DNA from: Clostridia bacterium
Lineage (GTDB): Bacteria > Bacillota_A > Clostridia > Christensenellales > Aristaeellaceae
Assembly (NCBI GenBank): GCA_017464225.1
Contig: JAFUDW010000197.1
Coordinates: 1 to 49,424 of the forward strand
Direction of reading: 5' to 3'
DNA length: 49,424 bases
This document shows positions 1 through 9,239 of this stretch, piece by piece. Below the pieces are notes generated by a model, which did no database searches, had not been told where the DNA came from, and was given only the letters and a program-made list of their open reading frames with translations. Numbering within the stretch: the stretch's first letter is position 1; each line of letters begins with the position of its first letter. The translations under genes and the position numbers were made by a program.

Positions 1-96
1 GCGTATTTCCGGTGCGCTCTTTGCGCCAACCCCTTTTTAATCAACTGCGGGAAGCTGTCTGTTCAACACGCCAAGCAACATCCGCAACTGGCGGGT

Positions 97-256
97 CTGG
101 GGGCTTCGAGCGCCCGGAAAACCTTCCCGAGGGGCCCGCAGCGCTTGGAAAATGCCCCCGTGCGGGCATTTTCAGCGAGGGCGGGTTGGCAGACCCCGGA
201 CTGGTTTTCAGCGAGAAGCGGGCCGGTAGGCCCCGGACAGCCTCCCCACCCTGGCA
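97..256. repeat. GC-rich intergenic repeat with hairpin, copy 1
   Basis: This non-coding stretch shares several blocks with 49241-49326: a GGCTT(C/T)GAGCGCC start, a GGAAAATG...CATTTTCAGCG hairpin, and a GCGGGCCGG(T/C)AGGCCCCGGA end. Here the hairpin stem is AAAATGCCC (149-157) paired with GGGCATTTT (164-172). In the other copy the variable stem bases differ but still pair. This copy is longer, with CAGCGAG blocks occurring twice. An open frame runs through it, but its translation is low-complexity and GC-driven and it has no ribosome binding site. Family and function are unknown. Confidence 0.6.
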
Positions 257-262
257 GGGTTC

Positions 263-283
263 TTAAGGGGCGGCGCCCCTTAA
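263..283. terminator. Palindromic hairpin, probable terminator
   Basis: Nine-base arms TTAAGGGGC (263-271) and GCCCCTTAA (275-283) surround a 3-base loop. It lies about 40 bases past the stop of the small minus-strand gene ending at 323, which is where a terminator for the alpha-galactosidase operon would sit. The A/T-rich arm ends make it symmetrical, so it could work on either strand. Confidence 0.5.
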
Positions 284-322
284 CGTTCTCCCCCTTCCAG
301 CCCCGTATTTATTGATCATTGG

Positions 323-553
323 CTACATCGCCTCTTCGCTCTCGTTCTGAGAAGAAAACAGAGTGCAGCCCATGGCCCTGAAATAGGCGATCCGCTCGCG
401 GATCGCTTTGGGCTCCACCTCAAAATACGCGGCCAGGCAGGAAACGCAATAAAATGCGGAAGCGCCTCTGTTGATCAGTTTTTTGGTGATCGCGATCTCA
501 TCCGGGGAAACGGCCTTTCCGCATTTGCAGCAGACGGATGCCTGAAGGCTCAT
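323..553 (-). CDS. Small cysteine-rich (zinc-ribbon-like) protein, 76 aa
   Basis: I do not recognise a named family. The protein carries CCKCGK near residues 8-13 and CVSC near residues 36-39, a CxxC...CxxC arrangement typical of a small zinc-binding knuckle, followed by a predicted helix rich in charged residues. The start at 553 is preferred because its ATG overlaps the TGA of the alpha-galactosidase gene in an ATGA junction, with AGGA about 10 bases upstream; an ATG at 571 is the alternative. Translational coupling means it is made with the alpha-galactosidase. It could be a regulator or accessory factor of that operon, but nothing in the sequence shows its role. Confidence 0.7.
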   Translation of the reverse strand: MSLQASVCCKCGKAVSPDEIAITKKLINRGASAFYCVSCLAAYFEVEPKAIRERIAYFRAMGCTLFSSQNESEEAM

Positions 554-1725
554 GCTTTTTCGATCCTGCATGTCATCACCCTGCAGGCATGGGAGGGCAC
601 CCTGACGCTCACATAATCCCGCTTCAGGCCCAGATCCTCGCCTGTTATAACGTCGCGGAAGCGCAAAGCGCAACCGCTGGCGGCGGGCAGGCCGGCGTCG
701 GCAAAGATAAAGGGGACCTGGCCGGGCTTGGGCGAAAAGTTAAAGAACCCCACGGCAAATTCATGATTGCTCATATGCTTGAAAAGCGTGAGCCCCGTAT
801 CGGGAAACTCCTCCCAGCCGCCCGGCACATCCGGCCCGTTATACACCATCCGTCCCCGGTACACCGCCTGGGGAACGCGGCCCTCGGCGTCCTGATTGAT
901 GCGCAGGAGCTCCGGATTGAGCACCAGCTTTTCCGCGAAGGCCGGCATGCTGCGCACGTCCGCGCCCAGCATCAGCGGAGCTCCCAGCAGGCACCACAGG
1001 GCAAACTGCGTCTGATATTCCTCATCGGTGCAGGCTTCGCCCAGGGCCACGTTTCCCTTGCCGTACATGCCCACGGTGAGCATATCGATATCGTTATAGC
1101 AGTTGGCGCCGCTCATGCAGAAATTCGGCAGCTGGGAGCGGGCAATGGAGGAAAAGGATTTGAAATTATCCTGAATATCCCCCGTGGAACGATACATGTG
1201 CGCGCCCAGCGACCTCATCCATTTCCAGGGCTCGTCCGTTCCCCAGTTGCAGGCGGCAAACAGGATATCCCGCCCGCTGGCCTTCAGCGCCATGGACATG
1301 GTGGCGTAGCGGTTTTGCCCATCCGCGTTGGCCGGAAAATTGCAGAAATCATATTTCAGGTAATCCACGCCCCATTCGGCGAAGGTGGCCGCGTCGATAA
1401 ACTCGTGATCGTAAGAGGCGGGGTAACCGGCGCAGGTCTGCACGCCCGCGCAGGAGTACATGCCAAACTTGAAGCCCAGGGAATGCACATAATCCGCCAG
1501 GGCCTTCATGCCGTGGGGAAATTTCGCCGGATCAGGCGTCAGGCGGCCATCCGCTCCCCGCTCCCGCAGGCTCCAGCAATCGTCTATGACGATGTATTGA
1601 TATCCGGCGTCCAGATAGCCCTTTTTCTTCATGATCTGCGCCGTTTCACGGATCAGCGCATCGGAAATATCAGCGCCAAAGGTGTTCCAGCTGTTCCAGC
1701 CCATGGGCGGTGTCGTCAGCAGCAT
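550..1725 (-). CDS. Alpha-galactosidase, glycoside hydrolase family 27
   Basis: The 391-residue protein is a typical GH27 enzyme: it opens with PPMGWNSWN, has the VIDDCW motif at about 46-51, the nucleophile region YLKYDFCN (Asp126), and MYRSTGD with a probable acid/base Asp183. No signal peptide is visible, so it should act in the cytoplasm on galactosylated oligosaccharides after import, removing alpha-1,6-galactose side chains. An AGGAGG site sits just upstream of the ATG. It lies 25 bases downstream of the AraC-type regulator on the same strand and is coupled to a small zinc-type gene at its end. In this locus the natural substrate is galactomannan. Alpha-N-acetylgalactosaminidase activity, also known in GH27, is less likely here. 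Confidence 0.93.
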   Translation of the reverse strand: MLLTTPPMGWNSWNTFGADISDALIRETAQIMKKKGYLDAGYQYIVIDDCWSLRERGADGRLTPDPAKFPHGMKALADYVHSLGFKFGMYSCAGVQTCAGYPASYDHEFIDAATFAEWGVDYLKYDFCNFPANADGQNRYATMSMALKASGRDILFAACNWGTDEPWKWMRSLGAHMYRSTGDIQDNFKSFSSIARSQLPNFCMSGANCYNDIDMLTVGMYGKGNVALGEACTDEEYQTQFALWCLLGAPLMLGADVRSMPAFAEKLVLNPELLRINQDAEGRVPQAVYRGRMVYNGPDVPGGWEEFPDTGLTLFKHMSNHEFAVGFFNFSPKPGQVPFIFADAGLPAASGCALRFRDVITGEDLGLKRDYVSVRVPSHACRVMTCRIEKA

Positions 1726-1750
1726 ATGTGTTTCCTCCTTTTTATTCAGC

Positions 1751-2611
1751 TCATTTCAGTGTTTTTTGGCGGTATTGCTCCGGTGATATCCCTACGCGCG
1801 CCTTGAAGGCGCGGTAATAGCTGGAGTAATCCATAAAGCCGCATTGGAAGCAGGCGTCCTTGGGCTTCGCGCCGTGGCGGATCATCTCCTGGGACGCCTG
1901 GATCCGCCGGATCATCAGGTATTGATGCACCGATATCCCGGTGTAGCTTTTGAATGCCCGCAGCAGATAATACTTACTTATATGAAAGCTGCCGGCCAGA
2001 TCATCCAGCGAAAGCGGTTCCGTGGAATGCTTGTTGAGAAAGCGGATCAAATCGCTCATCCCCTTGCTGTAATTGTCCTGGGGGATCTCGTCCACGGAGG
2101 TCAGCATACTCAGCGTCCGGATCAGGAAAGCGCTGAACTGATACCGGTTGGCCAGCTTATCGGCGGGCCGCGGCAGATCGGAATCGGCGATGATCCCATC
2201 TATCTGGGGAATCAGCCCATCCAATTCATTTTCGTCAATATGAAAGCAATAGCGTCCATCCTGGGTCATCTTTTCCATTGTTTCGGGAATATCGTAATTC
2301 GCGGTGCTGATGGAATTCAGGAAGCCCCGCGTGACATAGAGATAGATACGCTCATAGGGCGCCTGCGCGTCCAAATGGATGTTGCGATGCGTCACCCCCG
2401 GAGGATAGATCAGCACGTCTCCCTTGGCAGGCTGAAAGTCAAGCCCTTCCGCCATGATCCGGGTGTGCCCGGAAACAAAAAAGAAAATCTCAAAAAACGG
2501 ATGGCTGTGGGAAATCGCCGGCTGCGGGGAATGCCCTGTAAAATGATAGGCCTCAAAATCGCGGCCCGGGGGCATTTGATGATTGTGATCCCAATATTTA
2601 TGATGGTTCAT
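1751..2611 (-). CDS. AraC-family transcriptional regulator with N-terminal cupin
   Basis: The 286-residue protein has an N-terminal sugar-sensing cupin-type half (HSHPFFEIFFFVSG, then GDVLIYPPGVTH) and a C-terminal double helix-turn-helix of the AraC/XylS type at about 185-283, ending with the usual FSSYYRAFK-like second helix (here YSSYYRAFKARVGISPEQYR). It is divergent from the mannanase operon and upstream of alpha-galactosidase on its own strand, so it is the obvious local regulator of mannan use, most likely an activator responding to manno-oligosaccharide. The ligand and operator are inferred, not shown. Confidence 0.93.
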   Translation of the reverse strand: MNHHKYWDHNHQMPPGRDFEAYHFTGHSPQPAISHSHPFFEIFFFVSGHTRIMAEGLDFQPAKGDVLIYPPGVTHRNIHLDAQAPYERIYLYVTRGFLNSISTANYDIPETMEKMTQDGRYCFHIDENELDGLIPQIDGIIADSDLPRPADKLANRYQFSAFLIRTLSMLTSVDEIPQDNYSKGMSDLIRFLNKHSTEPLSLDDLAGSFHISKYYLLRAFKSYTGISVHQYLMIRRIQASQEMIRHGAKPKDACFQCGFMDYSSYYRAFKARVGISPEQYRQKTLK

Positions 2612-2853
2612 ATTCTATCACCCTTTCTATTTTATGTCAACTTTTGCAATAAAACAAGCACTTTTTCACATTTACCAATTATATTTTCTATTGTAGAATA
2701 AAATAGTATAAATGGCGGCGAAAGAAAACATAAAGCATGCAGATCATTGCGCAATATCAAATAGCCTGATAAAAGCTGTTTATTCCGTATCCCGTCGCGG
2801 GCCGGTCTGCCGCATCGCATCCATTGAATCAGCCAAACGCCCAAGGAGGCCGC
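2612..2853. promoter_or_regulatory. Divergent control region between AraC regulator and mannanase operon
   Basis: This 242-base AT-rich gap must hold the promoters for both directions. It contains a palindrome TTCTATTGTAGAA (2686-2698) next to a minus-strand TATAAT (2678-2683) and a plus-strand TATAAA run near 2707-2712. No good -35 box accompanies either, which fits activator-dependent promoters. The palindrome is a candidate operator for the adjacent regulator. A strong AAGGAGG precedes the mannanase start. Confidence 0.45.
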
Positions 2854-4332
2854 ATGATGAAAAGGCATGGAAAACCGCGAAGCATTTTTCGCAGGATCGC
2901 CATCCTGACGCTTTGCTGCGCTTTTTTGCCGCTGAGCGCGGCCTCGGCGGAGGAGAGCGTCATGCGCCTGGAAGCGGAAGAGGGCACGCTGCTTGGCAAT
3001 GTAAAAGCGGCGTATTCCGGAGAGGGCGGCTGGGTGGAAGGTTTCCGGGAAGCCGGCGACGCGGTTGAAATGAACGTCGCCGTCAAAGCGGACGGCATGT
3101 ATGATATCGCCGTCATTTTGGCCAGCGCGGACGGCGGGCACAAGGAAAACCCGCTGCTGGTGGATGGCGAACGCGTCGCCAGCGCCGCGGTAGAGGGGAA
3201 GGAATTCCAGAGGACCGTTCTTTCCTATATATATTTGACTGCTGGAGAGCATACCCTGGGCCTGGGAACCAGCTGGGGCTGGGTGAAGGTGGACGCCTTT
3301 GAAATCAGCCCTTCCGCGCCGCTGCCGGAAGATATCTACCGGGTCTCGCCCGTGCTTGCGGTCCCCGATCCCTCTCCGGAGGCCCAGCGGATGTTTGACT
3401 GGATGTGCGAAATCTACGGCAAAAAGATCATCACAGGCCAAAACTGCGACGGCGGCATGTACGGCATGGAAAACCAGGCGGTCTGGCGCGCCACGAATGG
3501 CCTGTATCCCGCCCTGCTGGGCCTGGATATGATGGACTACAGCCCATCCCGCGCCGAACGCGGTACAGAGGGCAAATCGGTGGACCAGGCCATTCAATAC
3601 TGGGAAAACGGGGGCATCGTTACCTTCTGCTGGCACTGGAACGCCCCTTCTCCCTATCTGACCGAGGAACGGTGGTATTCCGGGTTTTATACCCAGTATA
3701 CGTCTTTCGACCTGAAAAAGGTCATGGAGGGCGAAGATCAGCAGGGTTATGCGCTGCTGATGAAGGATCTGGAAGCGATCGCTGTCCAACTGAGGCGCTT
3801 GCGGGACGCCGGCGTGCCGGTGCTCTGGCGGCCCTTGCATGAGGCCAGCGGCGGCTGGTTCTGGTGGGGCGCGTCGGGCCCGGAGGCCTATAAATGGCTG
3901 TGGAACCTGATGTTTGATACATTCACCAACCAATATCGCCTCAACAACCTGATCTGGGTCTGGAACGGACAAAGCGCCGATTGGTACCCGGGAGACGCGA
4001 CGGTGGATATCATCGGCGAGGATATTTACCCTGGCGAGCGCGTGTACAATTCCCAGAGCGCTCAATTTATGGAATGCCTGAAGTATACCGATGCGCGGAA
4101 GATGATCATCCTCTCGGAAAACGGCTGCGTGCCCGATCCGGACTTCCTTTTCCGGGACGGCACGGTATGGGGCAGCTATTGCACCTGGGGCGGGGAGTTT
4201 GTCCTCAAGAACAAAAAGTTCAACAAACCCAGCGAGCAATACACAGAAGTCTGGCTGCTCAAAAAGATGTACACGGACGAACGCTCCGTGACAAGGGCTG
4301 ATATTCCCAACCTGAGGGGCGGCGCAGAATGA
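2854..4332 (+). CDS. Secreted beta-1,4-mannanase, GH26 with N-terminal carbohydrate-binding-like module
   Basis: The 492-residue protein hydrolyses internal beta-1,4 bonds of mannan outside the cell. Residues 1 to about 32 form a Sec signal peptide (basic start, hydrophobic stretch, cleavage near SAASA). Residues about 35-150 resemble a CBM35/6-type module (MRLEAEEG at the start, ITLAGEHTL-like end, GWVKVDAFEI). The GH26 catalytic domain follows: TGQNCDGG, a CWHWNAP segment, the acid/base motif WRPLHEASGGWFWWG (Glu330) and the nucleophile motif ILSENG (Glu422). Start 2854 was chosen because AAGGAGG lies 6 bases upstream. It is the first gene of the long plus-strand operon. No anchor is seen, so it may be released or retained by binding polysaccharide. 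Confidence 0.93.
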   Translation: MMKRHGKPRSIFRRIAILTLCCAFLPLSAASAEESVMRLEAEEGTLLGNVKAAYSGEGGWVEGFREAGDAVEMNVAVKADGMYDIAVILASADGGHKENPLLVDGERVASAAVEGKEFQRTVLSYIYLTAGEHTLGLGTSWGWVKVDAFEISPSAPLPEDIYRVSPVLAVPDPSPEAQRMFDWMCEIYGKKIITGQNCDGGMYGMENQAVWRATNGLYPALLGLDMMDYSPSRAERGTEGKSVDQAIQYWENGGIVTFCWHWNAPSPYLTEERWYSGFYTQYTSFDLKKVMEGEDQQGYALLMKDLEAIAVQLRRLRDAGVPVLWRPLHEASGGWFWWGASGPEAYKWLWNLMFDTFTNQYRLNNLIWVWNGQSADWYPGDATVDIIGEDIYPGERVYNSQSAQFMECLKYTDARKMIILSENGCVPDPDFLFRDGTVWGSYCTWGGEFVLKNKKFNKPSEQYTEVWLLKKMYTDERSVTRADIPNLRGGAE

Positions 4333-4372
4333 CGGCCGCTCGGCAGAAAATAAGGACAGGAGATAAGCAAGG

Positions 4373-7360
4373 ATGAAAAAATGGATGGGATTAGCGGTGG
4401 CGCTGGCCATTTTTCTGACGGCGATACCCGCCCTGGCCGCCACAGATTTATCCATCTCACAGTATGAAACCCTGGTGAGCACATACTCCATCGACGCCAG
4501 CATCCCCTCGTACGCGGAATATCAGGCCTCCCACGGTGAGGAGCGGCCCCATGGAAAAATCGAGATCGATGCCGCCGATTGTATCCGCTATGAGGAGGAC
4601 GGGGCCGCGGAGCCCCTTGTGCTGTCCGGCTACGCCGGCATGGCGGGCGACGCCCTGCTCACCGGAGAAGAAGCGCTGGCGGAATGGGAATTCAGCGCGG
4701 AGGAGGCGGGCTGGTATGATCTGCAGCTGGAGTATTATCCGTACCCGGGCAAAAACTCCGAAATACAGCGCGCTTTCTTTATTGATGGGAAGCTGCCCTA
4801 TGATGAATTGGCCCTGGTGACCTTTACCCGCATCTGGCGGAACGACCTGCACGAGCAGGTGTTCCGGGAAACCGATGAAAACGGCATCGATGCCATCCGA
4901 TGGCGCAGGGACAACCAGGGGAATGATCTGAAGCCCTCCCCGGAGGAAGCGCCGGAATGGATACGGACAGCCCTCTACGACAGCAACGGCTATATCACCG
5001 ACAGCCTGAGCGTTTATCTTGAACAGGGGACGCACACCCTGTCCATGCTTTCGCTGCGGGAGCCCATGCTTCTGCGCAGGATCACCCTGGAAAACGGCGA
5101 AAAGCCGCTGCCCTATGACGCGATGAACCGGGACGGTCTCCCTCAGGCGCAGGGCGTTTCGGTGCGCATCGAAGCCGAAACAGCGGAAAAAACCTCCTCC
5201 CAAATGCTCTATCCCGTGCAGGAGCAGGGCTCGGCGGCAGTATATCCCGCCAGCGCCCGGTATCTGCTCAACAACACCATTGGCGGCAATGCCTGGAAAA
5301 GCGCCGGCCAGTGGATCGAATGGCGTTTTTCCGTGCCCCAGGAGGGCGATTATTGCCTGACCTTCTACGACAAGCAGAATTTTGTCCGCGGCATCGACGT
5401 GTACCGGAAAATCTACGTGGACGGCGATGTGCCCTTCCAGGAGTTCAGCGCTTTGCCCTTCGCGTACAGCCAAAGCTGGCGCATGGAAACGGCTTCCGGC
5501 AAAAACGGGGAACCCTTCCGCCTGCACCTGAGCGCGGGCGAGCATACCCTGCGCATGGAGGTCGTGCTGGGCGAGATGGCCGATATCATCAGCCAGGTGC
5601 AGCAATGCGTGCTCAAGCTCAACGGCATCTACCGCCAGGTGCTCTATATCACGGGCGTTTCCCCCGATGTCAACCGCGACTACCAGATCGAAAGGAACCT
5701 GCCCGGCCTAAAGCAGGAGCTATTGGACGTAAAAAGCGATCTGCGCCGGGCGATCGAAACGCTGGAGGCCACGGCGGGCCACTCCAGCGACAAGCTGACG
5801 GTGCTTAAAACCATGGACGATCAGCTGGCGGAATTGATCAAGGATCAGGAACGGTTTACCGAGGTGCTTTCCTCCTATAAAACAAACGTGCGCGCCTGCG
5901 GCAACTGGATCACACAGGTGCTGGGCCAGCCCCTGCAGATCGACCGGATCTATGTGCACTCCCCCGATGTGCAGCCAAAAGCCGAGAACACCTCCTTTGG
6001 CGCGGGGCTGCGCCACGAGGCCAAGCGGCTCTATAACTCCTTTGTGATCGATTACAACCAGGTCGGCAACATTGTGGAGGAGGACGGCGGCGGCAAGGTC
6101 ATCACGCTGTGGATCGGCACCGGCCGCGACCAGGCCAACGTGATCAAATCGCTGATCGATGAAAGCTTTACGCCGGAAACCGGCATCAGCGTGAACGTGC
6201 AGCTGGTGGATATGAATACCCTGCTGCGGGCCACCCTATCCGGCCAGGGGCCGGACGTGGCTATCCAGGTGGCCAACACCACCGGCATTGCCGGCGCGGT
6301 GATGAACACGGGCAACGATACCCCCGTCAATTACGGCTTGCGCCATGCCGTGCTGGACCTGACCGGGTTTTCCGATTTTTCGGAGATCGCCTCCCGCTTC
6401 ATGCCCAGCGCTCTGGTGCCCTTCTCCTTCAACGGCGCCACCTACGCGCTGCCCGATACGCAGACCTTCCCCATGATGTTCTACCGCAAGGATATCCTGG
6501 CGGAGATCGGCCTGGAGGTTCCCAAGACCTGGGACGAGGTGAAGGTGGCCATGAGCGTGCTTTCCAAAAACCAGATGGAATTTGGCATGCTGCCAGGCGA
6601 GCAGACCTTCGCCATGCTGCTCTATCAGGCGGGCGGCGAATACTACAGCAAAAACGGAGACCGCTCTGCGCTGAATTCCGACGTGGCTATCAACGTATTC
6701 CGCCGCTACTGCGAGTTCTATACCGATTACAAGCTGGACGCCGCCACCTCCGTGGAGGAGCGCTTCCGCACCGGCGAATGTCCCCTGATCATATCGGATT
6801 ACACCACCTACAACAATTTGCAGGTTTCCGCCCCGGATATCAAAGGGCTGTGGGATTTCACCCATGTGCCCGGCACCCTGCTGGAGGACGGCACGCTGAA
6901 TACCGCCACCGGGTGTTCCGGCCTGGCCGATATCATCATGAGCGCCACAAAAGAGCCGGAGGCGTGCTGGGATTTCCTCAAATGGTGGACAAGCGCCGAA
7001 ACGCAGACGCTGTACGGCCGGGAGATGGAATCCCTCATGGGTTCCTCCGCCCGCGTGGCGACGGCCAATCAGGAGGCGCTGGCCAACCTGTCCTGGCCCA
7101 TCCGGGACTATAAGGAGCTGGCCGCGCAGTTCGCCAACATTCAAGGCATTCCCCAGGTGCCGGGCGGCTACTATACCTGGCGCAACGTGAACAACGCCTT
7201 TTACGCCGTCACCACCGACAACGCCAGCAAGGGGCGGAACGAGTCCGGCAACACCCCCCGCGAGGAACTGATGGACAAGATTTACTACATCAACGCAGAG
7301 ATCACCTACAAGCGCATGGAATTCGGCCTGCCCACGGCCGACCAGGGAAGGGAGGATTAA
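4373..7360 (+). CDS. Giant extracellular solute-binding protein with duplicated carbohydrate-binding-like modules (995 aa)
   Basis: This is the binding subunit of the first sugar ABC importer but more than twice the usual length. A signal peptide covers about residues 1-23 and ends IPALA-A, without a lipobox cysteine. Two related beta-rich modules follow, about 60-250 and 265-425; both share a pattern of YxLxxxYY or CLTFYDKQ, a FIDG/YVDG turn, an aromatic segment, and a THTL/EHTL strand, so they look like a duplication. A helical coiled region (about 430-500) links them to a family 1 solute-binding domain from about 575 (ITLWIGTGRDQ, then GPDVAIQVANTTG, YALPDTQTFPMMFYRKDIL). The two permease genes follow after 1 base. 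Inference: the modules capture mannan chains and hand oligosaccharides to the binding domain. No sorting signal is visible. Confidence 0.85.
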   Translation: MKKWMGLAVALAIFLTAIPALAATDLSISQYETLVSTYSIDASIPSYAEYQASHGEERPHGKIEIDAADCIRYEEDGAAEPLVLSGYAGMAGDALLTGEEALAEWEFSAEEAGWYDLQLEYYPYPGKNSEIQRAFFIDGKLPYDELALVTFTRIWRNDLHEQVFRETDENGIDAIRWRRDNQGNDLKPSPEEAPEWIRTALYDSNGYITDSLSVYLEQGTHTLSMLSLREPMLLRRITLENGEKPLPYDAMNRDGLPQAQGVSVRIEAETAEKTSSQMLYPVQEQGSAAVYPASARYLLNNTIGGNAWKSAGQWIEWRFSVPQEGDYCLTFYDKQNFVRGIDVYRKIYVDGDVPFQEFSALPFAYSQSWRMETASGKNGEPFRLHLSAGEHTLRMEVVLGEMADIISQVQQCVLKLNGIYRQVLYITGVSPDVNRDYQIERNLPGLKQELLDVKSDLRRAIETLEATAGHSSDKLTVLKTMDDQLAELIKDQERFTEVLSSYKTNVRACGNWITQVLGQPLQIDRIYVHSPDVQPKAENTSFGAGLRHEAKRLYNSFVIDYNQVGNIVEEDGGGKVITLWIGTGRDQANVIKSLIDESFTPETGISVNVQLVDMNTLLRATLSGQGPDVAIQVANTTGIAGAVMNTGNDTPVNYGLRHAVLDLTGFSDFSEIASRFMPSALVPFSFNGATYALPDTQTFPMMFYRKDILAEIGLEVPKTWDEVKVAMSVLSKNQMEFGMLPGEQTFAMLLYQAGGEYYSKNGDRSALNSDVAINVFRRYCEFYTDYKLDAATSVEERFRTGECPLIISDYTTYNNLQVSAPDIKGLWDFTHVPGTLLEDGTLNTATGCSGLADIIMSATKEPEACWDFLKWWTSAETQTLYGREMESLMGSSARVATANQEALANLSWPIRDYKELAAQFANIQGIPQVPGGYYTWRNVNNAFYAVTTDNASKGRNESGNTPREELMDKIYYINAEITYKRMEFGLPTADQGRED

Positions 7361-7361
7361 G

Positions 7362-8294
7362 ATGAGCCGGATAGAAGCCGGGCGCATGCCCAAGGCGCAC
7401 AGCTACTCCCTTCGGCATGAGATATGGAAAAGCAGAGCCTCCTATATGCTGATGGCGCCCTACTGTATCCTGTTTTTCCTGTTCACCGTCGTGCCCGTGA
7501 TCATGTCCATTTACCTGTCCTTCACCTATTTCAATATGCTGGAGGCGCCCAGGTTTGTGGGCTGGAGCAACTATGTAAAACTGCTGCTGGAGGACGATAT
7601 ATTCATCGTCTCCCTGCGCAACACGCTGCTCTTCGCCGTGGTGACCGGCCCGGTCAGCTACCTTTTGTGCCTGCTGTTCGCCTGGATTATTAACGAGTTC
7701 AAGCCCCGCCTGCGCGCCGTGCTGACGCTGATCTTCTACGCGCCCTCCATCTGCGGCAACGCTTACATGGTATGGAACCTGATCCTGACGGGCGACCGCT
7801 ACGGGTACCTGAACGGCCTGCTGCTGCGGCTGGACTTCATCAACGAACCCATCCTGTGGATGCAGACGGAAAAATACATCATGCCCGTGCTGATCGTGGT
7901 GCAGCTGTGGCTGTCTCTGGGCACAGGCTTCCTGTCCTTCATCGCCGGACTGCAGACGGTGGATAAGGGGATGTACGAGGCCGCCGCCATCGACGGCGTG
8001 AAGAACCGCTGGCAGGAGCTGTGGTATGTGACACTTCCCGCCATGAAGCCGCAGCTGCTCTTCGGCGCGGTGATGCAGATCACCCAGTCCTTTGCCGTGG
8101 CGGATATTTCCATCAACCTGGCCGGCAACCCCTCGGTCAACTACGCGGGCGCTACGGTGGTAACGCATTTGCTGGATTACGGCTCCACCAGGCTGGATAT
8201 GGGCTACGCCTCCGCCATCGCCACCATCCTTTTCCTGCTGATGGTGGGCACCAACAAGCTGGTGCAGAAGATCCTCAGAAGGGTGGGTGAGTGA
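7362..8294 (+). CDS. Sugar ABC transporter permease (MalF/UgpA type), system A
   Basis: The 310-residue membrane protein has six predicted hydrophobic segments and the cytoplasmic EAA loop (YEAAAIDGVKNRWQELWYVTLP at roughly 206-227) that docks the ATPase. It follows the large solute-binding protein by one base, and its end overlaps the next permease, so the three form one importer. Substrate by context: manno-oligosaccharides. No nucleotide-binding subunit is encoded nearby. Confidence 0.92.
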   Translation: MSRIEAGRMPKAHSYSLRHEIWKSRASYMLMAPYCILFFLFTVVPVIMSIYLSFTYFNMLEAPRFVGWSNYVKLLLEDDIFIVSLRNTLLFAVVTGPVSYLLCLLFAWIINEFKPRLRAVLTLIFYAPSICGNAYMVWNLILTGDRYGYLNGLLLRLDFINEPILWMQTEKYIMPVLIVVQLWLSLGTGFLSFIAGLQTVDKGMYEAAAIDGVKNRWQELWYVTLPAMKPQLLFGAVMQITQSFAVADISINLAGNPSVNYAGATVVTHLLDYGSTRLDMGYASAIATILFLLMVGTNKLVQKILRRVGE

Positions 8295-9225
8295 TATGAG
8301 CGCAACGGCACGGCAAAAGCCGGTGGATAACCGCCCCGAAAAGATCATCAAGCTGGAAAAGAAGATGCGGCGCAAGGAGGGCGGCAAAAAGCTGAACCGC
8401 TCCATGGCGGGCAATACCCTCCTGTTCATCCTCATGGGCATCTGCGGCGTATTTATGGTATTGCCGCTGGTGATGATCGTCAACAACGCGCTCAAGCCCC
8501 TGGATGAAATCTATCAGTTCCCGCCCCGCATTTTTGTGCGCAATCCCACGCTGACAAACTTCAGCGATCTCTTTGTGCTGATGAATGAAAGCTGGGTGCC
8601 CTTTACCCGCTACGTTCTCAACACCGTCATCATCACCATCGGCGGAATGGTGGGGCACGTCGTTGTGGCCTCCATGGCGGCCTATCCCCTGGCCAAACAT
8701 AAATTTCCGGGAAAAGCGCTGCTGTTCTCCATGGTGGTTTTGTCCATGATGTTCTCCTGGACGGTCACCCAGATCCCCCAATACCTGATCATCTCCTGGC
8801 TGGGCATCAACAACATCTACGCGGCGCTGGTCCTGCCCGCCTGGGCCTTCGGCATGGGCCTGTATCTGATGAAGCAATTCATGGAACAGCTGCCGGACTC
8901 CCTGATGGAGAGCGCCCGGCTGCAGGGCGCCAACGAATGGCAGATCTTCTGGAAGATCGTGATGCCCAACGTGCGCCCCGCCTGGCTGACGCTGGCCATC
9001 TTCCAATTCCAGCAGATGTGGGGCAATACCGGCGGCATGTTCCTGCGCAACGAGGAGCTCAAGCCCCTGCAGTACGCGCTGTATCAGATCACTTCGGGCG
9101 GCGTCAGCCGGGCCGGCGCGGGCGCGGCGGTCACCTTCATCATCGCCGCCATCCCCATCATCTTCTTCCTGATCTGCCAGAGCTCCATCCTGGAAACCAT
9201 GACCACCTCCGGCATGAAGGACTAA
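8287..9225 (+). CDS. Sugar ABC transporter permease (MalG/UgpE type), system A
   Basis: This second permease is about 312 residues with six predicted membrane segments, a basic N-terminal tail, and an EAA loop (MESARLQGANEWQIFWKIVMP). Two starts are possible: GTG at 8287 overlapping the previous stop by 8 bases, or ATG at 8296 just after it; GGGTGGGTGAG precedes both. It pairs with the permease at 7362 to form the membrane channel of importer A. Confidence 0.9.
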   Translation: MSDMSATARQKPVDNRPEKIIKLEKKMRRKEGGKKLNRSMAGNTLLFILMGICGVFMVLPLVMIVNNALKPLDEIYQFPPRIFVRNPTLTNFSDLFVLMNESWVPFTRYVLNTVIITIGGMVGHVVVASMAAYPLAKHKFPGKALLFSMVVLSMMFSWTVTQIPQYLIISWLGINNIYAALVLPAWAFGMGLYLMKQFMEQLPDSLMESARLQGANEWQIFWKIVMPNVRPAWLTLAIFQFQQMWGNTGGMFLRNEELKPLQYALYQITSGGVSRAGAGAAVTFIIAAIPIIFFLICQSSILETMTTSGMKD

Positions 9226-9239
9226 GGGGGCAAAGAAGA

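Noticed and set aside
12..266. Possible small protein at the left edge
   Set aside because: It coincides with the hairpin repeat, has Gly/Pro/Arg-rich composition and no ribosome binding site.
538..1806. Long plus-strand frame antisense to the alpha-galactosidase
   Set aside because: It mirrors the codon bias of the real GH27 gene, has low-complexity His/Gly/Ala composition and no family resemblance.
2632..4503. 623-codon minus-strand frame opposite the mannanase
   Set aside because: It is antisense to a clear GH26 gene with signal peptide and ribosome binding site; such frames arise from GC-rich third positions.
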